NCBI GenBank assembly: GCA_937139365.1
Contig: CAKZPT010000066.1
Span: forward strand, 1 to 64,000
Direction: 5' to 3'
Source of the DNA: an uncultured bacterium
GTDB taxonomy: Bacteria; Verrucomicrobiota; Kiritimatiellia; PWTM01
Length of the DNA stretch: 64,000 bases
Part shown: positions 41,304-49,559 of the stretch, in pieces
Layout of the letters: every line of letters begins with the position of its first letter
Position numbering within the stretch: the first letter of the stretch is position 1
Notes under the pieces: model-generated
The model's input: only the letters and a program-made list of their open reading frames with translations
Told to the model about the DNA's origin: nothing
The model's database searches: none
Translations under genes and position numbers: made by a program

Positions 41304-43088
41304 TCACGCCCGCAGCACCGCGCCGAACTTGCATGCCTCGTAGCACTCGCCGCACTTGATGCAGCGGGTCGCATCGATTACGTGCGCCTTCCGGCGCTCC
41401 CCGCTGATGCAGTTGACCGGGCAGCGCCGCGCGCACAGCGTGCAGCCGATGCACTTGTCCGGCAGGATTGAATACGTCACCAGGGCCTTGCACCGCCCCG
41501 ACGGGCATCGGCGATCCTTGATGTGGATCCGGTATTCCTCGCCGAAGTGCCGTAGCGACGACAGCACCGGGTTCGGCGCCGTCTGGCCCAGCCCGCACAG
41601 CGACGCCTTTTGCATCGCGTGCGCAACGGCGTGAAGCTGTTCGATGTCGGCCACCGAGCCCCGCCCCTCGGTGATCTTCGTTAGCAGGTTGTACATGGTC
41701 CGCCCGCCGATCCGGCACGGCGCGCATTTACCGCACGACTCGTCCACCGTGAACTCGAGGTAAAACTTGTTGACGTCGACGATGCAATCGTCCTCGTCCA
41801 TCACGATCAGCCCGCCGGAGCCCATGATCGAGCCCAGCTCCGCCAGGGACTCGTAGTCGATCGGCGTGTCGAGGTACGCTTCGGGGATCACCCCGCCGGA
41901 CGGTCCGCCGGTCTGCGCCGCCTTGAACCGACGCCCGCCCTTGATGCCGCCGCCGATGTCGAAGATGATTTCCCGGAGCGTCGTGCCCATCGGCACCTCG
42001 ATCAGCCCCGAGTTGTTCACCTTGCCGGTCAGCGCGAAGACCTTCGTGCCCTTCGAGGTCGGCGTGCCGATCGAGCCGAACCAGTCTCCACCCTTCAGCA
42101 GGATCACGGGGATGTTCGCAAGCGTCTCGACGTTGTTGATCACCGTGGGCTTTCCCCACAGGCCGCGGACCGCCGGGTAGGGCGGGCGCGGAACCGGCAT
42201 GCCCCGCCGCCCCTCGATCGATGCGATCAGCGCCGTCTCTTCGCCGCAGACGAACGCCCCGGCGCCGAGGCGCAGCTCGACGTCGAAGTCGAACCCGCTG
42301 CCGAGGATGTCCCGTCCCAGCAGCCCTGCCTCCCGCGCCTGCCGGATCGCGATCTCAAGCCGGCGGATCGCCAACGGATACTCCGCCCGGATGTAGATGT
42401 AGCCCTGCTGCGCGCCGACCGTCCGCCCCGCGATCGCCATCGCCTCGAGGATCGAGTGCGGATCCCCCTCCAGTGTGCTGCGATCCATGTACGCGCCGGG
42501 GTCGCCCTCGTCCGCGTTGCAGATGATGTACTTGGGGTTGGCCGGCGCCTCCTTTGAGAAGACCCACTTTTTCCACGTCGGGTAGCCAGCGCCGCCGCGC
42601 CCCCGCAAGCCGGACTTCCGCAGCTCTTCGATCACGTCGTCCGGCGTCATTTCGAAGAGCGCCCTCTCGAGCCCCGCGTAGCCTTCGCGCGCGATGTACT
42701 CTCGGATGTTCTCGGGGTCGATTACGCCGCAGTTGCGCAACACGATTCGGAACTGCTTCTGATAGAACGGCAGCTCGGCCGCCGCCCCCGCGGCGCGCCC
42801 GGGGGCACGGTAGAGCAGTCGCTGCACCGGCCGCCCTTTCGCCAGGTGCTCCTCGACGATTTCCTCCGCGTCCTCCGGCTTGACCTGCGCGTAGAAGTGG
42901 TCGCCCGGCAGTACCTTTACGACCGGCCCCTGCGCGCAGAACCCGAAGCAGCCCGTGCGGACCACCTGCACCGAGCCCTCCAGGCCCCGGGCGCGAACGC
43001 CCGCCTGCAACCGCCGAACGATCTCGGCGCTCCGACAGGACTCGCACGCCGTCCCCGCGCACACCAACACGTATTGGGAATAGGCCAT
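41304..43088 (-). CDS. hydB: NuoF-like hydrogenase subunit HydB/HndC (NADH-, FMN- and Fe-S-binding)
   Basis: 594 residues. N-terminal thioredoxin-like [2Fe-2S] domain (CAGTACESC at 11-19, TGCFGFC); central NADH/FMN domain with LRGRGGAGYPTWKKW, CNADEGDPGAYMDR and LRLGAGAFVCGEETAL; ESCGKCAPCRIGG supplying the N3-type cluster; and a C-terminal ferredoxin tail with CIGCTLCARRCP and CIKCGECYEACK. This is the flavin site of electron bifurcation, passing NADH electrons onward to HydA. Ends 10 bases before hydA. Confidence 0.96.
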   Translation of the reverse strand: MAYSQYVLVCAGTACESCRSAEIVRRLQAGVRARGLEGSVQVVRTGCFGFCAQGPVVKVLPGDHFYAQVKPEDAEEIVEEHLAKGRPVQRLLYRAPGRAAGAAAELPFYQKQFRIVLRNCGVIDPENIREYIAREGYAGLERALFEMTPDDVIEELRKSGLRGRGGAGYPTWKKWVFSKEAPANPKYIICNADEGDPGAYMDRSTLEGDPHSILEAMAIAGRTVGAQQGYIYIRAEYPLAIRRLEIAIRQAREAGLLGRDILGSGFDFDVELRLGAGAFVCGEETALIASIEGRRGMPVPRPPYPAVRGLWGKPTVINNVETLANIPVILLKGGDWFGSIGTPTSKGTKVFALTGKVNNSGLIEVPMGTTLREIIFDIGGGIKGGRRFKAAQTGGPSGGVIPEAYLDTPIDYESLAELGSIMGSGGLIVMDEDDCIVDVNKFYLEFTVDESCGKCAPCRIGGRTMYNLLTKITEGRGSVADIEQLHAVAHAMQKASLCGLGQTAPNPVLSSLRHFGEEYRIHIKDRRCPSGRCKALVTYSILPDKCIGCTLCARRCPVNCISGERRKAHVIDATRCIKCGECYEACKFGAVLRA

Positions 43089-43097
43089 GGGACAACC

Positions 43098-43505
43098 TCA
43101 CCGCCCCGCGCCGAGACCGGCGGCGATGTCCGGCGCCGGCCGGTCGTGGATGTGGTCGCTGACCAGGCTCCGGCCGATGATGTGCTCCTCGACGATCCGC
43201 CGGGCCACCTCCGGCGTTACCTTGCCGTAGATCATCGGCGGCATACCCGGGACCCGCACCTCGACCGTCGGCTCCGAATGGCACAGGCCCATGCAGCCCG
43301 TCTGCCGGACGGTGACGTTCACCAATCCGCGCCGGTTCAGCTCCTCCACCAGAGCGTCCAGCGTCGCCCGCGCCCCGGCCGCCAGTCCGCACGTCCCCAA
43401 ACCCACCACGACGTCCCCCCCGCCCGCGTCCGACTCGCGCCGAGCTATCTCGGCCCTCGCGCGCTCCCGCAACTCCCGCAATTCCGCCAACGTCAATTTC
43501 CCCAT
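43098..43505 (-). CDS. hndB: HndB-like thioredoxin-fold [2Fe-2S] ferredoxin subunit
   Basis: 135 residues from ATG 43503-43505. Opens with MGKLTLAELRELRER, a helical arm typical of HndB, then VGLGTCGLAAGARATLDAL and QTGCMGLCHSEPTVEV, giving four Cys for one [2Fe-2S] cluster, and a C-terminal RIVEEHIIGRSL helix. Start ATG lies 13 bases inside the end of the upstream ATPase gene, so translation is coupled. Supplies an additional electron-entry cluster in tetrameric NAD(P)-linked [FeFe] hydrogenases. Confidence 0.9.
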   Translation of the reverse strand: MGKLTLAELRELRERARAEIARRESDAGGGDVVVGLGTCGLAAGARATLDALVEELNRRGLVNVTVRQTGCMGLCHSEPTVEVRVPGMPPMIYGKVTPEVARRIVEEHIIGRSLVSDHIHDRPAPDIAAGLGAGR

Positions 43506-44074
43506 CGCACCTGTCCTCCGGGCCCGGATGCACCGTGCCTCATCAAGTCGGCCTCGGCCGCATCCACGTGGCTCCGCAACCGTTTCCATCCGCCTGCGCC
43601 TGAGTGCTGGCCATCTCCGGCCCAATCGAGATTGCACACCGAGTACTCGCGGCCGTCCCTCGCCCGTCGCACGCGCAGCGCAACGCCGCGCTCCAGCGCC
43701 CGCGTCAAGGCCATCGTGATCGCCCCCGCCCAGTCGCCCGACGGCGGTGCGTCGACGTGCCGGGTGTCCACCGACCAGCACACGCTCGTTCCCCGGCCTG
43801 GCTCCGAGGAGACGTCAAAGCGTCCACCCGTCGCCCGGATCGTCTGTTCCAGCAGGGGGAGTCCGAAATGCGCCCGGCGCCCCCGGCGGCCCGAGGAGGC
43901 CAGCGCATCCCGGGCCCCCTGCCGCGCCGCCGGGTCCATGCCGGGCCCGTCGTCGGCCACGCACATCTCCACCCACGGCCCGCGCTCGACGATCTCCACC
44001 ACGACGGCCGTCGCGCCGGCCTCGACCGCGTTCGCCACGGGCTCGAGGAGCCAGTCGCTCAACGTTGCGTGCAT
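43493..44074 (-). CDS. HATPase-type ATP-binding protein in the hydrogenase operon
   Basis: 193 residues. Contains the GHKL ATP site: N-box around LEPVANAVEAGAT, G1 CVADDGPGMD, G2 FGLPLLEQTI and RGTSVCWSVD. It lacks a histidine phosphoacceptor domain and any membrane segment, so it looks like a stand-alone anti-sigma-type or unconventional kinase domain. Its start overlaps the NuoE-like stop by one base (TGATG) and its end overlaps the HndB start. ATPases of this kind are placed next to hydrogenase genes in several anaerobes, with unknown function. Possible regulator of hydrogenase synthesis or assembly; this is inference. Confidence 0.8.
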   Translation of the reverse strand: MHATLSDWLLEPVANAVEAGATAVVVEIVERGPWVEMCVADDGPGMDPAARQGARDALASSGRRGRRAHFGLPLLEQTIRATGGRFDVSSEPGRGTSVCWSVDTRHVDAPPSGDWAGAITMALTRALERGVALRVRRARDGREYSVCNLDWAGDGQHSGAGGWKRLRSHVDAAEADLMRHGASGPGGQVRWGN

Positions 44075-44578
44075 CAGCCGCCTCGATGTTTTGCGATGAT
44101 CCCGGCCAACTGGTCCTTCGTCAGTCGGCCGTATACCTCGCCATCGACCGTGAGGACCGGCGCCAGGCCGCAGCAACCCACGCACCGAACCGCCTCGATC
44201 GAAAACTCGCCATCCGCCGTCGTCTGGTTCAACCCGATCCCCAGGATTGTCTCCAGCTCCTTGATCAGGTCCTCCCCACCCTTCAAATAGCAGGCCGTGC
44301 CCATGCACACTGCGATCTGGTGGCGTCCCGGCTTCCGCAGCTTAAAGAAGTGATAGAAGGTGATCACTCCATAAATCTTCGCCAGCGGAACGTCCAAGCG
44401 CGCCGCCACCTCGAACGCGACGTCGCGCGGCACGTAGCCGTAGTACTCCTGCACCCGGTGCAGCACCATGATCAAGTTGCCCGGTTTGTCCTTCCATTCC
44501 TCGATGAATGCCGAAATCCCGTCCGGCAACTCGATCGAGCGTTCCGGCAATGCCGTGACCTCTGTATCCGCGCCCATA
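44074..44578 (-). CDS. hydC: NuoE-like hydrogenase subunit HydC/HndA
   Basis: 167 residues from ATG 44576-44578 (AAGGG upstream); ATG 44614 would add 12 residues. [2Fe-2S] thioredoxin-like fold: LIMVLHRVQEYYGYVPRDV, AKIYGVITFYHFFKL, then CMGTACYLKGG and VRCVGCCGLAPV supplying the four cysteines. Electron carrier between the NuoF-like flavin subunit and the rest. First gene of the hydrogenase operon, divergent from rex, with a promoter at 44649-44676. Confidence 0.93.
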
Positions 44579-44648
44579 TGAATGCACCCTTGCGCTCTGA
44601 ATGATTCCACCATTGTGGGACCTGCCTCGGGCACAAAATCAGGGGCCA

Positions 44649-44676
44649 AGTGTAGCACGAGTTTCGACGCAGTCAA
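44649..44676 (-). promoter_or_regulatory. promoter of the hydrogenase operon
   Basis: Minus strand TTGACT (44671-44676), 16 bases, TACACT (44649-44654). Start near 44642, giving a leader of about 64 bases to ATG 44578. The region between this and rex also holds TTGTG/CACAA half-sites reminiscent of Rex operators, with non-standard spacing. Confidence 0.6.
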
Positions 44677-44727
44677 TCATGCCCCGGCACAAATAAAACA
44701 AAGGATTGCCCGTCTCACGTTACGCCT

Positions 44728-44745
44728 GTCACGAAACGTCTTGAC
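44728..44745. promoter_or_regulatory. imperfect palindrome over the rex -35, possible operator
   Basis: GTCACGAAACGTCTTGAC, with 12 of 18 positions symmetric (GTCA...TGAC). It overlaps the -35 of the rex promoter, so it could be bound by Rex or another dimer. It is not the classical Rex consensus. Confidence 0.25.
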
Positions 44746-44768
44746 TCAAGCACATAAAACTGTATCGT
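44741..44768 (+). promoter_or_regulatory. sigma70-type promoter for rex
   Basis: TTGACT (44741-44746), 16 bases, TATCGT (44763-44768). Start near 44775, about 22 bases before ATG 44797; AGGAG lies in this leader. Confidence 0.65.
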
Positions 44769-44796
44769 CCAGTCGAAAAGTGACAGGAGTCTGTCC

Positions 44797-45438
44797 ATGG
44801 GTGCCACGAAGGAAGTGGTCGTCCGGTTGACGAAATACAAGAACGTGCTCGAAAAACTTCGTTCGCTCGGTTTCGTCAAGGTCTTTTCCGACAATCTGGC
44901 CGACGCTGTGGGCGTATCTCCCGCTCTCGTGCGCAAGGACTTTTCGGTGTTCGGCCTGACGGGCAAGAAACGGGCGGGTTATCAGGTGGAGGAGTTGATC
45001 GCCCGCCTGAACCACATCCTCGGCGTGGACGAGGTTCAGCGCGTCATCGTGGTCGGGTGCGGGAAGATCGGCACGGCCCTGATGCGTTATCGCGGTTTCG
45101 CGCGCGAACGCATCCGCGTAATTGCGGGCTTCGACGTGGATCCCGCCAAGGTCGACCCCAACGCGCCGATCCCGATTCGCGACATCAACGAGCTTCCCTA
45201 CGTGGTGAAAAGCGAGAAGGTCCGCGTGGCGATCCTCGCCGTGCCGGAGACGGCCGCCGCCCAGGTGGCGGAGATGCTGGTGTCGGCCGGCATCAAGGGG
45301 ATCCTCAACTTCGCGCCGATTCTGCTGAAAGGCAGTCGCGACGTCGTCGTCCAGAACATCAACATCGCGCTGGAGCTGGAGAATCTGTTCTGTCTCCTCC
45401 GCTTCGCCGAAGAACACCCGGAGGAGGAACGCCCGTGA
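44797..45438 (+). CDS. rex: redox-sensing transcriptional repressor Rex
   Basis: 213 residues from ATG 44797 with AGGAG about 8 bases upstream. N-terminal winged helix with VSPALVRKDFSVFG recognition region; C-terminal NAD-binding Rossmann fold with VIVVGCGKIGTAL and GFDVDP. Rex senses NADH/NAD and represses fermentation and hydrogenase genes when NAD is abundant. It is divergent from the hydrogenase operon and overlaps the next gene by GTGA, the head of a four-gene coupled chain. Confidence 0.95.
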   Translation: MGATKEVVVRLTKYKNVLEKLRSLGFVKVFSDNLADAVGVSPALVRKDFSVFGLTGKKRAGYQVEELIARLNHILGVDEVQRVIVVGCGKIGTALMRYRGFARERIRVIAGFDVDPAKVDPNAPIPIRDINELPYVVKSEKVRVAILAVPETAAAQVAEMLVSAGIKGILNFAPILLKGSRDVVVQNINIALELENLFCLLRFAEEHPEEERP

Positions 45439-45776
45439 CCCTGGAGCAGGCCGCCCGGGCGCTTTCGGCCGAATGGGTCCACCCCGGTCCGGCCGGCGCC
45501 GCCACCCGTTCGCTGAGGGGCGTGGTCGCGACCGACTTGATGAGCGACCTGCTGGTCGCCGACCGCCACGGCCATCTCGTGCTGACCTCCCTGGCGTCGG
45601 ATCAGGTGATCCGGACGGCCGACATCGTCGGCGCTCCCGCCGTCGTCGTCGTCAACGGAAAACCTCTGCCGGCCGGAATGGTGGATCTCGCCCGGGAGCT
45701 CGGGGTCGCGCTGCTTCGCTCGACGCTGCCGATGTACGAGGCCTGCGTCGCGGTCGCGCGCGCGGCGGGCCCCTGA
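45435..45776 (+). CDS. DRTGG-like domain protein
   Basis: 113 residues from GTG 45435 (GTGA overlap with rex). Opens with TLEQAARALSAEWV, then VATDLMSDLLVADRHGHLVLTSLASDQVIRTADIVGAPAVVVVNG and RELGVALLRSTLPMYEAC, the pattern of small DRTGG proteins found beside hydrogenase and PHP genes. Fold is probably a small alpha/beta sensor; ligand unknown. Second gene of the rex chain. Confidence 0.75.
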   Translation: MTLEQAARALSAEWVHPGPAGAATRSLRGVVATDLMSDLLVADRHGHLVLTSLASDQVIRTADIVGAPAVVVVNGKPLPAGMVDLARELGVALLRSTLPMYEACVAVARAAGP

Positions 45777-45793
45777 GGGCGCCTCCGCCCGCC

Positions 45794-46720
45794 ATGAGCG
45801 TGCTGCCGATCAACTCCGACCAGCCGCCGCTGGTCCTGCAGGACCTATTGTTCAAGCTCAAGGTCCGCGACGTGATGACGACCGACGTGATCACCGTCCG
45901 CCGGGCCGATACGATGCGGTACGCGCAGGCCCTGATGAAGACCCATCGCATCACGGGCGTCCCGGTGGCCGAACAGGGCCGCCTGTACGGCATCGTCAGC
46001 ATGGACGACATCATCACCGCGCTGGAGACCGGCGCCATGGACCGGCCGGTGGAGGAGCGCATGACGACGCGCGTAGTCGTGCTGGAGGCGGATATGCCGC
46101 TCTCGTTCGGCGCCTCCTATTTCGAAAAGTACCGCTTCGGCCGGTTCCCGGTGCTGGACCGCGACCACCGCCTCTGCGGCATTCTGGCCAGTCGCGACAT
46201 CTCCGCGTCGCTGCTGATCGAACTCTACAAGGAATACTGCCGGCTCGAGGCCCGCGTTCCCCCCCTGGCAGTCCGCGCGGAGCCCGCCCGATCGATCCAC
46301 ATCCGGGTGCACCGCTACGACTTCGAAAACGCTGGCAAGGGGGCCCATGAGATCAAGAAGACCCTCGCGGCGATGGGCGTGGAGCCGGCCCACATTCGGC
46401 GGGCCTCCATCGCCGCGTACGAGCTGGAGATGAACCTCGTTGTGCATTCGTTCGGCGGGGTCCTACGCGCGAACATCGGCCCCGGCGAGGTGGTCGTCAA
46501 GGCGTGCGATGACGGACCCGGCATCGCCGACGTGGAGCTGGCCCTACAGGATGGGTTTTCGACCGCCAACGACTGGGTCCGTTCGCTCGGCTTCGGCGCG
46601 GGCATGGGGCTGGGCAACGTGCGCCGGGTCGCCGACGAGTTTTCGATCCAGTCCTCCGCCGGCGCAGGCACGTCCGTCCGCGCCGTCGTTCGCTGGCCCG
46701 CGGCCGGAGGCGCCCCATGA
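45794..46720 (+). CDS. CBS-domain pair fused to an HATPase (anti-sigma-like) domain
   Basis: 308 residues from ATG 45794. Residues about 20-140 are two CBS repeats (VRDVMTTDVITVRRADTMRYA...GIVSMDDII; RMTTRVVVLEADM...GILASRDIS) that bind adenine nucleotides. About 155-305 is a GHKL ATPase of the serine/threonine anti-sigma type: AAYELEMNLVVHSFGG N-box, CDDGPGIAD G1, GAGMGLGNVRRV G2 and AGTSVRAVV. Such fusions appear next to NADH-dependent hydrogenases; likely reports adenylate state, function unproven. Overlaps the next gene by ATGA. Confidence 0.85.
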   Translation: MSVLPINSDQPPLVLQDLLFKLKVRDVMTTDVITVRRADTMRYAQALMKTHRITGVPVAEQGRLYGIVSMDDIITALETGAMDRPVEERMTTRVVVLEADMPLSFGASYFEKYRFGRFPVLDRDHRLCGILASRDISASLLIELYKEYCRLEARVPPLAVRAEPARSIHIRVHRYDFENAGKGAHEIKKTLAAMGVEPAHIRRASIAAYELEMNLVVHSFGGVLRANIGPGEVVVKACDDGPGIADVELALQDGFSTANDWVRSLGFGAGMGLGNVRRVADEFSIQSSAGAGTSVRAVVRWPAAGGAP

Positions 46721-47067
46721 AGGTGCGCGACCTCGCGGCGCTGTCGCCGGGCGCCGAATGGGTCGTCGTCGGTTTGCCCGACGAGCCCATCGCCGGGGCC
46801 TACACGTCGGACATGCTCAGCGACGTCCTCGCCCATGCCCCGCCGGGCGGGGTGCTGATTACCATCCAAGCTCACCGGAATACGGTCGCCGTCGCAATGC
46901 ACAGGGGGCTTCGCGCCATCGTATTGGCCCACCACCGGCCCGTTCCCCGGGACATGGCCGAGGCCGCCCAGGCCGAGGGCATCGCGATCCTGCGCGCCCC
47001 GGCCGACCAGTACACCCTGTCGTGGCGCCTTCACGAGCATCTGCGCGACGAGGGCGTCGTCAGGTGA
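46717..47067 (+). CDS. second DRTGG-like domain protein
   Basis: 116 residues, starting in the ATGA overlap with the CBS-ATPase stop. Pattern MKVRDLAALSPGAEWVVVG, GAYTSDMLSDVLAHAPPGGVLITIQ, AVAMHRGLRAIVLAHHRPV and EGIAILRAPADQYTLSWRL parallels the first DRTGG protein, suggesting an ancient duplication with a shared fold. Ligand unknown. Coupled by GTGA to the PHP gene. Confidence 0.75.
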   Translation: MKVRDLAALSPGAEWVVVGLPDEPIAGAYTSDMLSDVLAHAPPGGVLITIQAHRNTVAVAMHRGLRAIVLAHHRPVPRDMAEAAQAEGIAILRAPADQYTLSWRLHEHLRDEGVVR

Positions 47068-47861
47068 CCTCCCCGGCCTCATCGCCCACGTCGCTGCGAC
47101 GGCTCCGTTTCGATCTCCACCTTCATTCCTGCCTCTCGCCCTGCGGCGCGCTCGACATGTCCCCCGCGTTCATCGCCGCCCGGTGCCGTCGGTTGGGCAT
47201 CCATGTGGCGGCGCTGGCCGATCACAACACCGCCCGCAATGCGCCGGCCTTCGCCGAGGCCTCCCGCGAGCAGCACCTTCATCCACTGTTCGGTGCGGAG
47301 GTGACCACGGCCGAGGAGCTCCATGTGCTGGCCCTTTTTGACGATCCGAATGCCGCGCTCGCTTTTGGCGAATGGGTGTACGGCCGCCTCCCGTTGGTTC
47401 CCTGCCGGCCGGAGGCGATGGGCGATCAACCGGTCGTCAACGCACGGGACGAAATCGTGGACACGGTACCCTTGTACTTGGGCTCCGCCACCGACCTCCC
47501 ATTGACGGATCTCGGCGCGGAGATCCGGCGCCGGGGCGGCCTGTTCATCCCCTCTCACGTGGACCGTCCCGTGCACAGCCTCACCTCACAACTCGGGCGG
47601 ATCCCCGACCTTCCTTACGACGCCGTGGAAGTCGGACCGGCGTACGACCCGGTGGCCGACCCCTTGCGGCTTCGCGGACGGTGGGCGATGATCCGCTCGA
47701 GCGATGCTCATCATCCCGGACAGATCGGATGCGGATGGACCCTCCTGTCCGTGAGCGATCTCTCCGTCGCGGAGATTCGCGCGGCGTTCCGCCGTCTCGC
47801 GGTCGTCCAGCGTCGCTCGCCCCAGGCCGGATTGGGCCCGCGAATCCCGCCGCTGCGCTGA
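47064..47861 (+). CDS. PHP-domain metal-dependent phosphoesterase
   Basis: 265 residues from GTG 47064 (GTGA overlap). Metal-binding motifs in order: DLHLHSCLSPCG (H-x-H), ALADHNTARNAP (D-H), FGAEVTT, FIPSHVDRP and IRSSDAHHP, as in PHP phosphoesterases such as RNase AM (YciV)-like and hydrogenase-linked PHP proteins. Probably a trinuclear-metal phosphodiesterase or phosphatase. Last gene of the rex chain. Confidence 0.88.
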   Translation: MTSPASSPTSLRRLRFDLHLHSCLSPCGALDMSPAFIAARCRRLGIHVAALADHNTARNAPAFAEASREQHLHPLFGAEVTTAEELHVLALFDDPNAALAFGEWVYGRLPLVPCRPEAMGDQPVVNARDEIVDTVPLYLGSATDLPLTDLGAEIRRRGGLFIPSHVDRPVHSLTSQLGRIPDLPYDAVEVGPAYDPVADPLRLRGRWAMIRSSDAHHPGQIGCGWTLLSVSDLSVAEIRAAFRRLAVVQRRSPQAGLGPRIPPLR

Positions 47862-47997
47862 AGTCATCCCTCGCATGGCGTGCCGGCGCCTCAGCAGGGC
47901 GGCGCCGATCAACCTATTCCCCGGATTGCAGCGCCGGCGCCGCGCCCGCCGCCCGCCCAATGGACCGCGGATGTTGCACCCCGTCGGTGCGCCGGGA

Positions 47998-48843
47998 ATG
48001 GAGGGAGCCACGGGCGATGAAACGGCCGTCCGGGTGTTGTTCCTTTGCACCGGGAATTCCTGCCGAAGCCAGATGGCCGAAGGCTGGGCGCGTGCGCTGA
48101 AAGGCGAGACGATCGAACCGTATTCGGCCGGAATCGAGGCGCACGGACTCAATCCGTTGGCCATCCGTGTCATGGCGGAGGCCGGCGTCGACATCCGTGC
48201 TCAGAGATCGAAGACCGTGGAGGCGGTCAGGGATGTTTCGTTCGACTACGTCGTGACGGTTTGCGGCCGCGCGAACGAGACCTGCCCTGCGTGGTTGAGC
48301 GGCAAGGCCAGGGTCATGCATGTCGGCTTCGACGATCCGCCGTCGTTGGCCAGGAACGCCCCGACGGAGGAGCAGGCGCTATCCCCCTACCGACGAGTGC
48401 GCGATGAAATCCGCGCATTCATCGAACGGCTTCCGGGCGCGCTGGGCGGCCCGCCGGATGCCACTCCTCCGAGGCCCGGCCAGGTTGCCCTTGACGACGG
48501 TCCACCCACTTTCGCGCTGAGACCGGCACGATGCCCCGAGGGTGAAGCCCTCTCGCGGGCCGTGGCAGGGATCTGCGTGAGATGTTCCAGGCTGGCGCCG
48601 GGCGGTCGCGCGGGATTGGGTGCCTCGTGTCTCGATCGCAGGCAGCGTCCGGAACTTGGCCGCGAACGATGTGTGGCAAACGCCCGCGGAATAAAGATGG
48701 TCGGGGCGACGGGATTTGAACCCGTGACCTCTTGCACCCCAAGCAAGCGCGCTAGCCAGTCTGCGCCACGCCCCGATGAAAAATGCGGGAAAAATGCTAA
48801 CACGCGACGAAGCAGGGGGTCAAATGCGCGGCCCGGCGCATGA
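47998..48843 (+). CDS. arsC: thioredoxin-dependent arsenate reductase ArsC, reading frame runs on past the normal end
   Basis: From ATG 47998 (GGAGGG is just inside). Residues 12-150 are a complete low-molecular-weight phosphatase fold: LFLCTGNSCRSQMAEGW (P-loop, Cys17), SAGIEAHGL, and VVTVCGRANETCPAW with the second and third catalytic cysteines of Trx-linked ArsC. Normal family members end about here (RRVRDEIRAFIERL). No stop follows; the frame continues about 130 codons to 48843, through non-coding sequence and antisense to tRNA-Pro. The tail is Arg/Pro-rich and not protein-like, so the native stop has been lost or the region is altered. Reduces arsenate to arsenite. Confidence 0.8.
   Translation: MEGATGDETAVRVLFLCTGNSCRSQMAEGWARALKGETIEPYSAGIEAHGLNPLAIRVMAEAGVDIRAQRSKTVEAVRDVSFDYVVTVCGRANETCPAWLSGKARVMHVGFDDPPSLARNAPTEEQALSPYRRVRDEIRAFIERLPGALGGPPDATPPRPGQVALDDGPPTFALRPARCPEGEALSRAVAGICVRCSRLAPGGRAGLGASCLDRRQRPELGRERCVANARGIKMVGATGFEPVTSCTPSKRASQSAPRPDEKCGKNANTRRSRGSNARPGA
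48698..48775 (-). tRNA. tRNA-Pro (anticodon GGG), CCA encoded
   Basis: Acceptor CGGGGCG pairs with CGCCCCG, discriminator A, encoded CCA at 48698-48700. The 5' C-starting acceptor is typical of tRNA-Pro. Anticodon stem CTTGC/GCAAG with loop TTGGGGT. Read-through arsC frame crosses it on the other strand. Confidence 0.96.
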
Positions 48844-49153
48844 TCGCTCCGGGGAGGCGTTCCCGAGCGGGATTCCGCCAGAAGCCCCTTCCGAACTTGG
48901 CCACCGACACTTCGCGGAAGCCGTGCGTCTCCACGTCGGCCGAACCGCCACCGGCACCATCACCGGCGCCAGCCGATGACAGCGGCAGTGCGTCCGGACG
49001 CGCTCGTGCCAGTTCGGCAGGCATACCGGCAACCCGGGCCGTCCGCGGAGGGCAGAAGGTTCGTCCCGAAACAACCGAAAGGGCCGTCTGCCGGCATCGG
49101 GGATACTCCAGCGTTCAGCGGAATGGCCGAGAGGTCTGTGCGGTGCGCAAGCT
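48776..49153. other. 378-base region between tRNA-Pro and tmRNA genes
   Basis: Holds the tRNA-Pro promoter at 48794-48823. I see no supportable gene; reading frames here have the composition of non-coding sequence. No clear tmRNA terminator with a T-run on the minus strand. Confidence 0.5.
48794..48823 (-). promoter_or_regulatory. promoter of tRNA-Pro
   Basis: Minus strand TTGACC (48818-48823), 18 bases, TAGCAT (48794-48799); start near 48787, 12 bases before the tRNA. Confidence 0.6.
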
Positions 49154-49504
49154 TGGTGGAGGCGGGGGGAATCGAACCCCCGTCCGCACGGTCGTCACTC
49201 CGGCCTCTACGCGCGTAGTTCGTCTTTGCGTCTCGCCTCCCGCACTGCCGGCGAACAGGCCATGCGGGACGCCAGCGGCCACGTAATGGTCTCGCCCCTC
49301 GCCCCGGCCACCCGGGTCTGGGGCCAGCCTGCACAACCGTTCGACCCGCTCAGCAGGCGTCGGCGGCGAACGTCGCGGACTCAGGCCGCGAGAGCCAGCT
49401 CTTCGTTGGCTGTTGTGTTGTTCCCGGATGATTTACGAGGCCAACCGGGGTCCTCGGCGCGCCACCGGAACTCCGAGCCGCACGTCGAAACCAAGATCGC
49501 CCCC
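49154..49504 (-). ncRNA. ssrA: transfer-messenger RNA (tmRNA)
   Basis: 351 nt. 5' end GGGGGCGATCTTGGTTTCGACG is the tmRNA signature; the 3' end has a T-arm with GGTTCGATTCC and acceptor CGCCTCC pairing with GGGGGCG, then A and encoded CCA. The tag reading frame ends at TGA 49381-49383 and reads back GNNTTANEELALAA, an A-L-A-A tail as in most tags; the exact resume codon (GGG is my best guess) is uncertain. Rescues stalled ribosomes with SmpB, which is not in the window. Two-piece structure is not indicated. Confidence 0.95.
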
Positions 49505-49559
49505 GACGTCTACGGCGGAATCCTCTCCGTTCGTTTCCGGACGGCCTTCCGAGGGGAAT

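Noticed and set aside
44579-44796. Classical Rex operators between hyd and rex
   Set aside because: TTGTG and CACAA half-sites exist but not with the known spacing; only an imperfect palindrome was kept, with low confidence.
48560-48780. C-terminal arsC extension as a real domain
   Set aside because: The tail includes the reverse complement of tRNA-Pro (reading GATGFEPVTSCTPSKR-like), a well-known spurious protein pattern.
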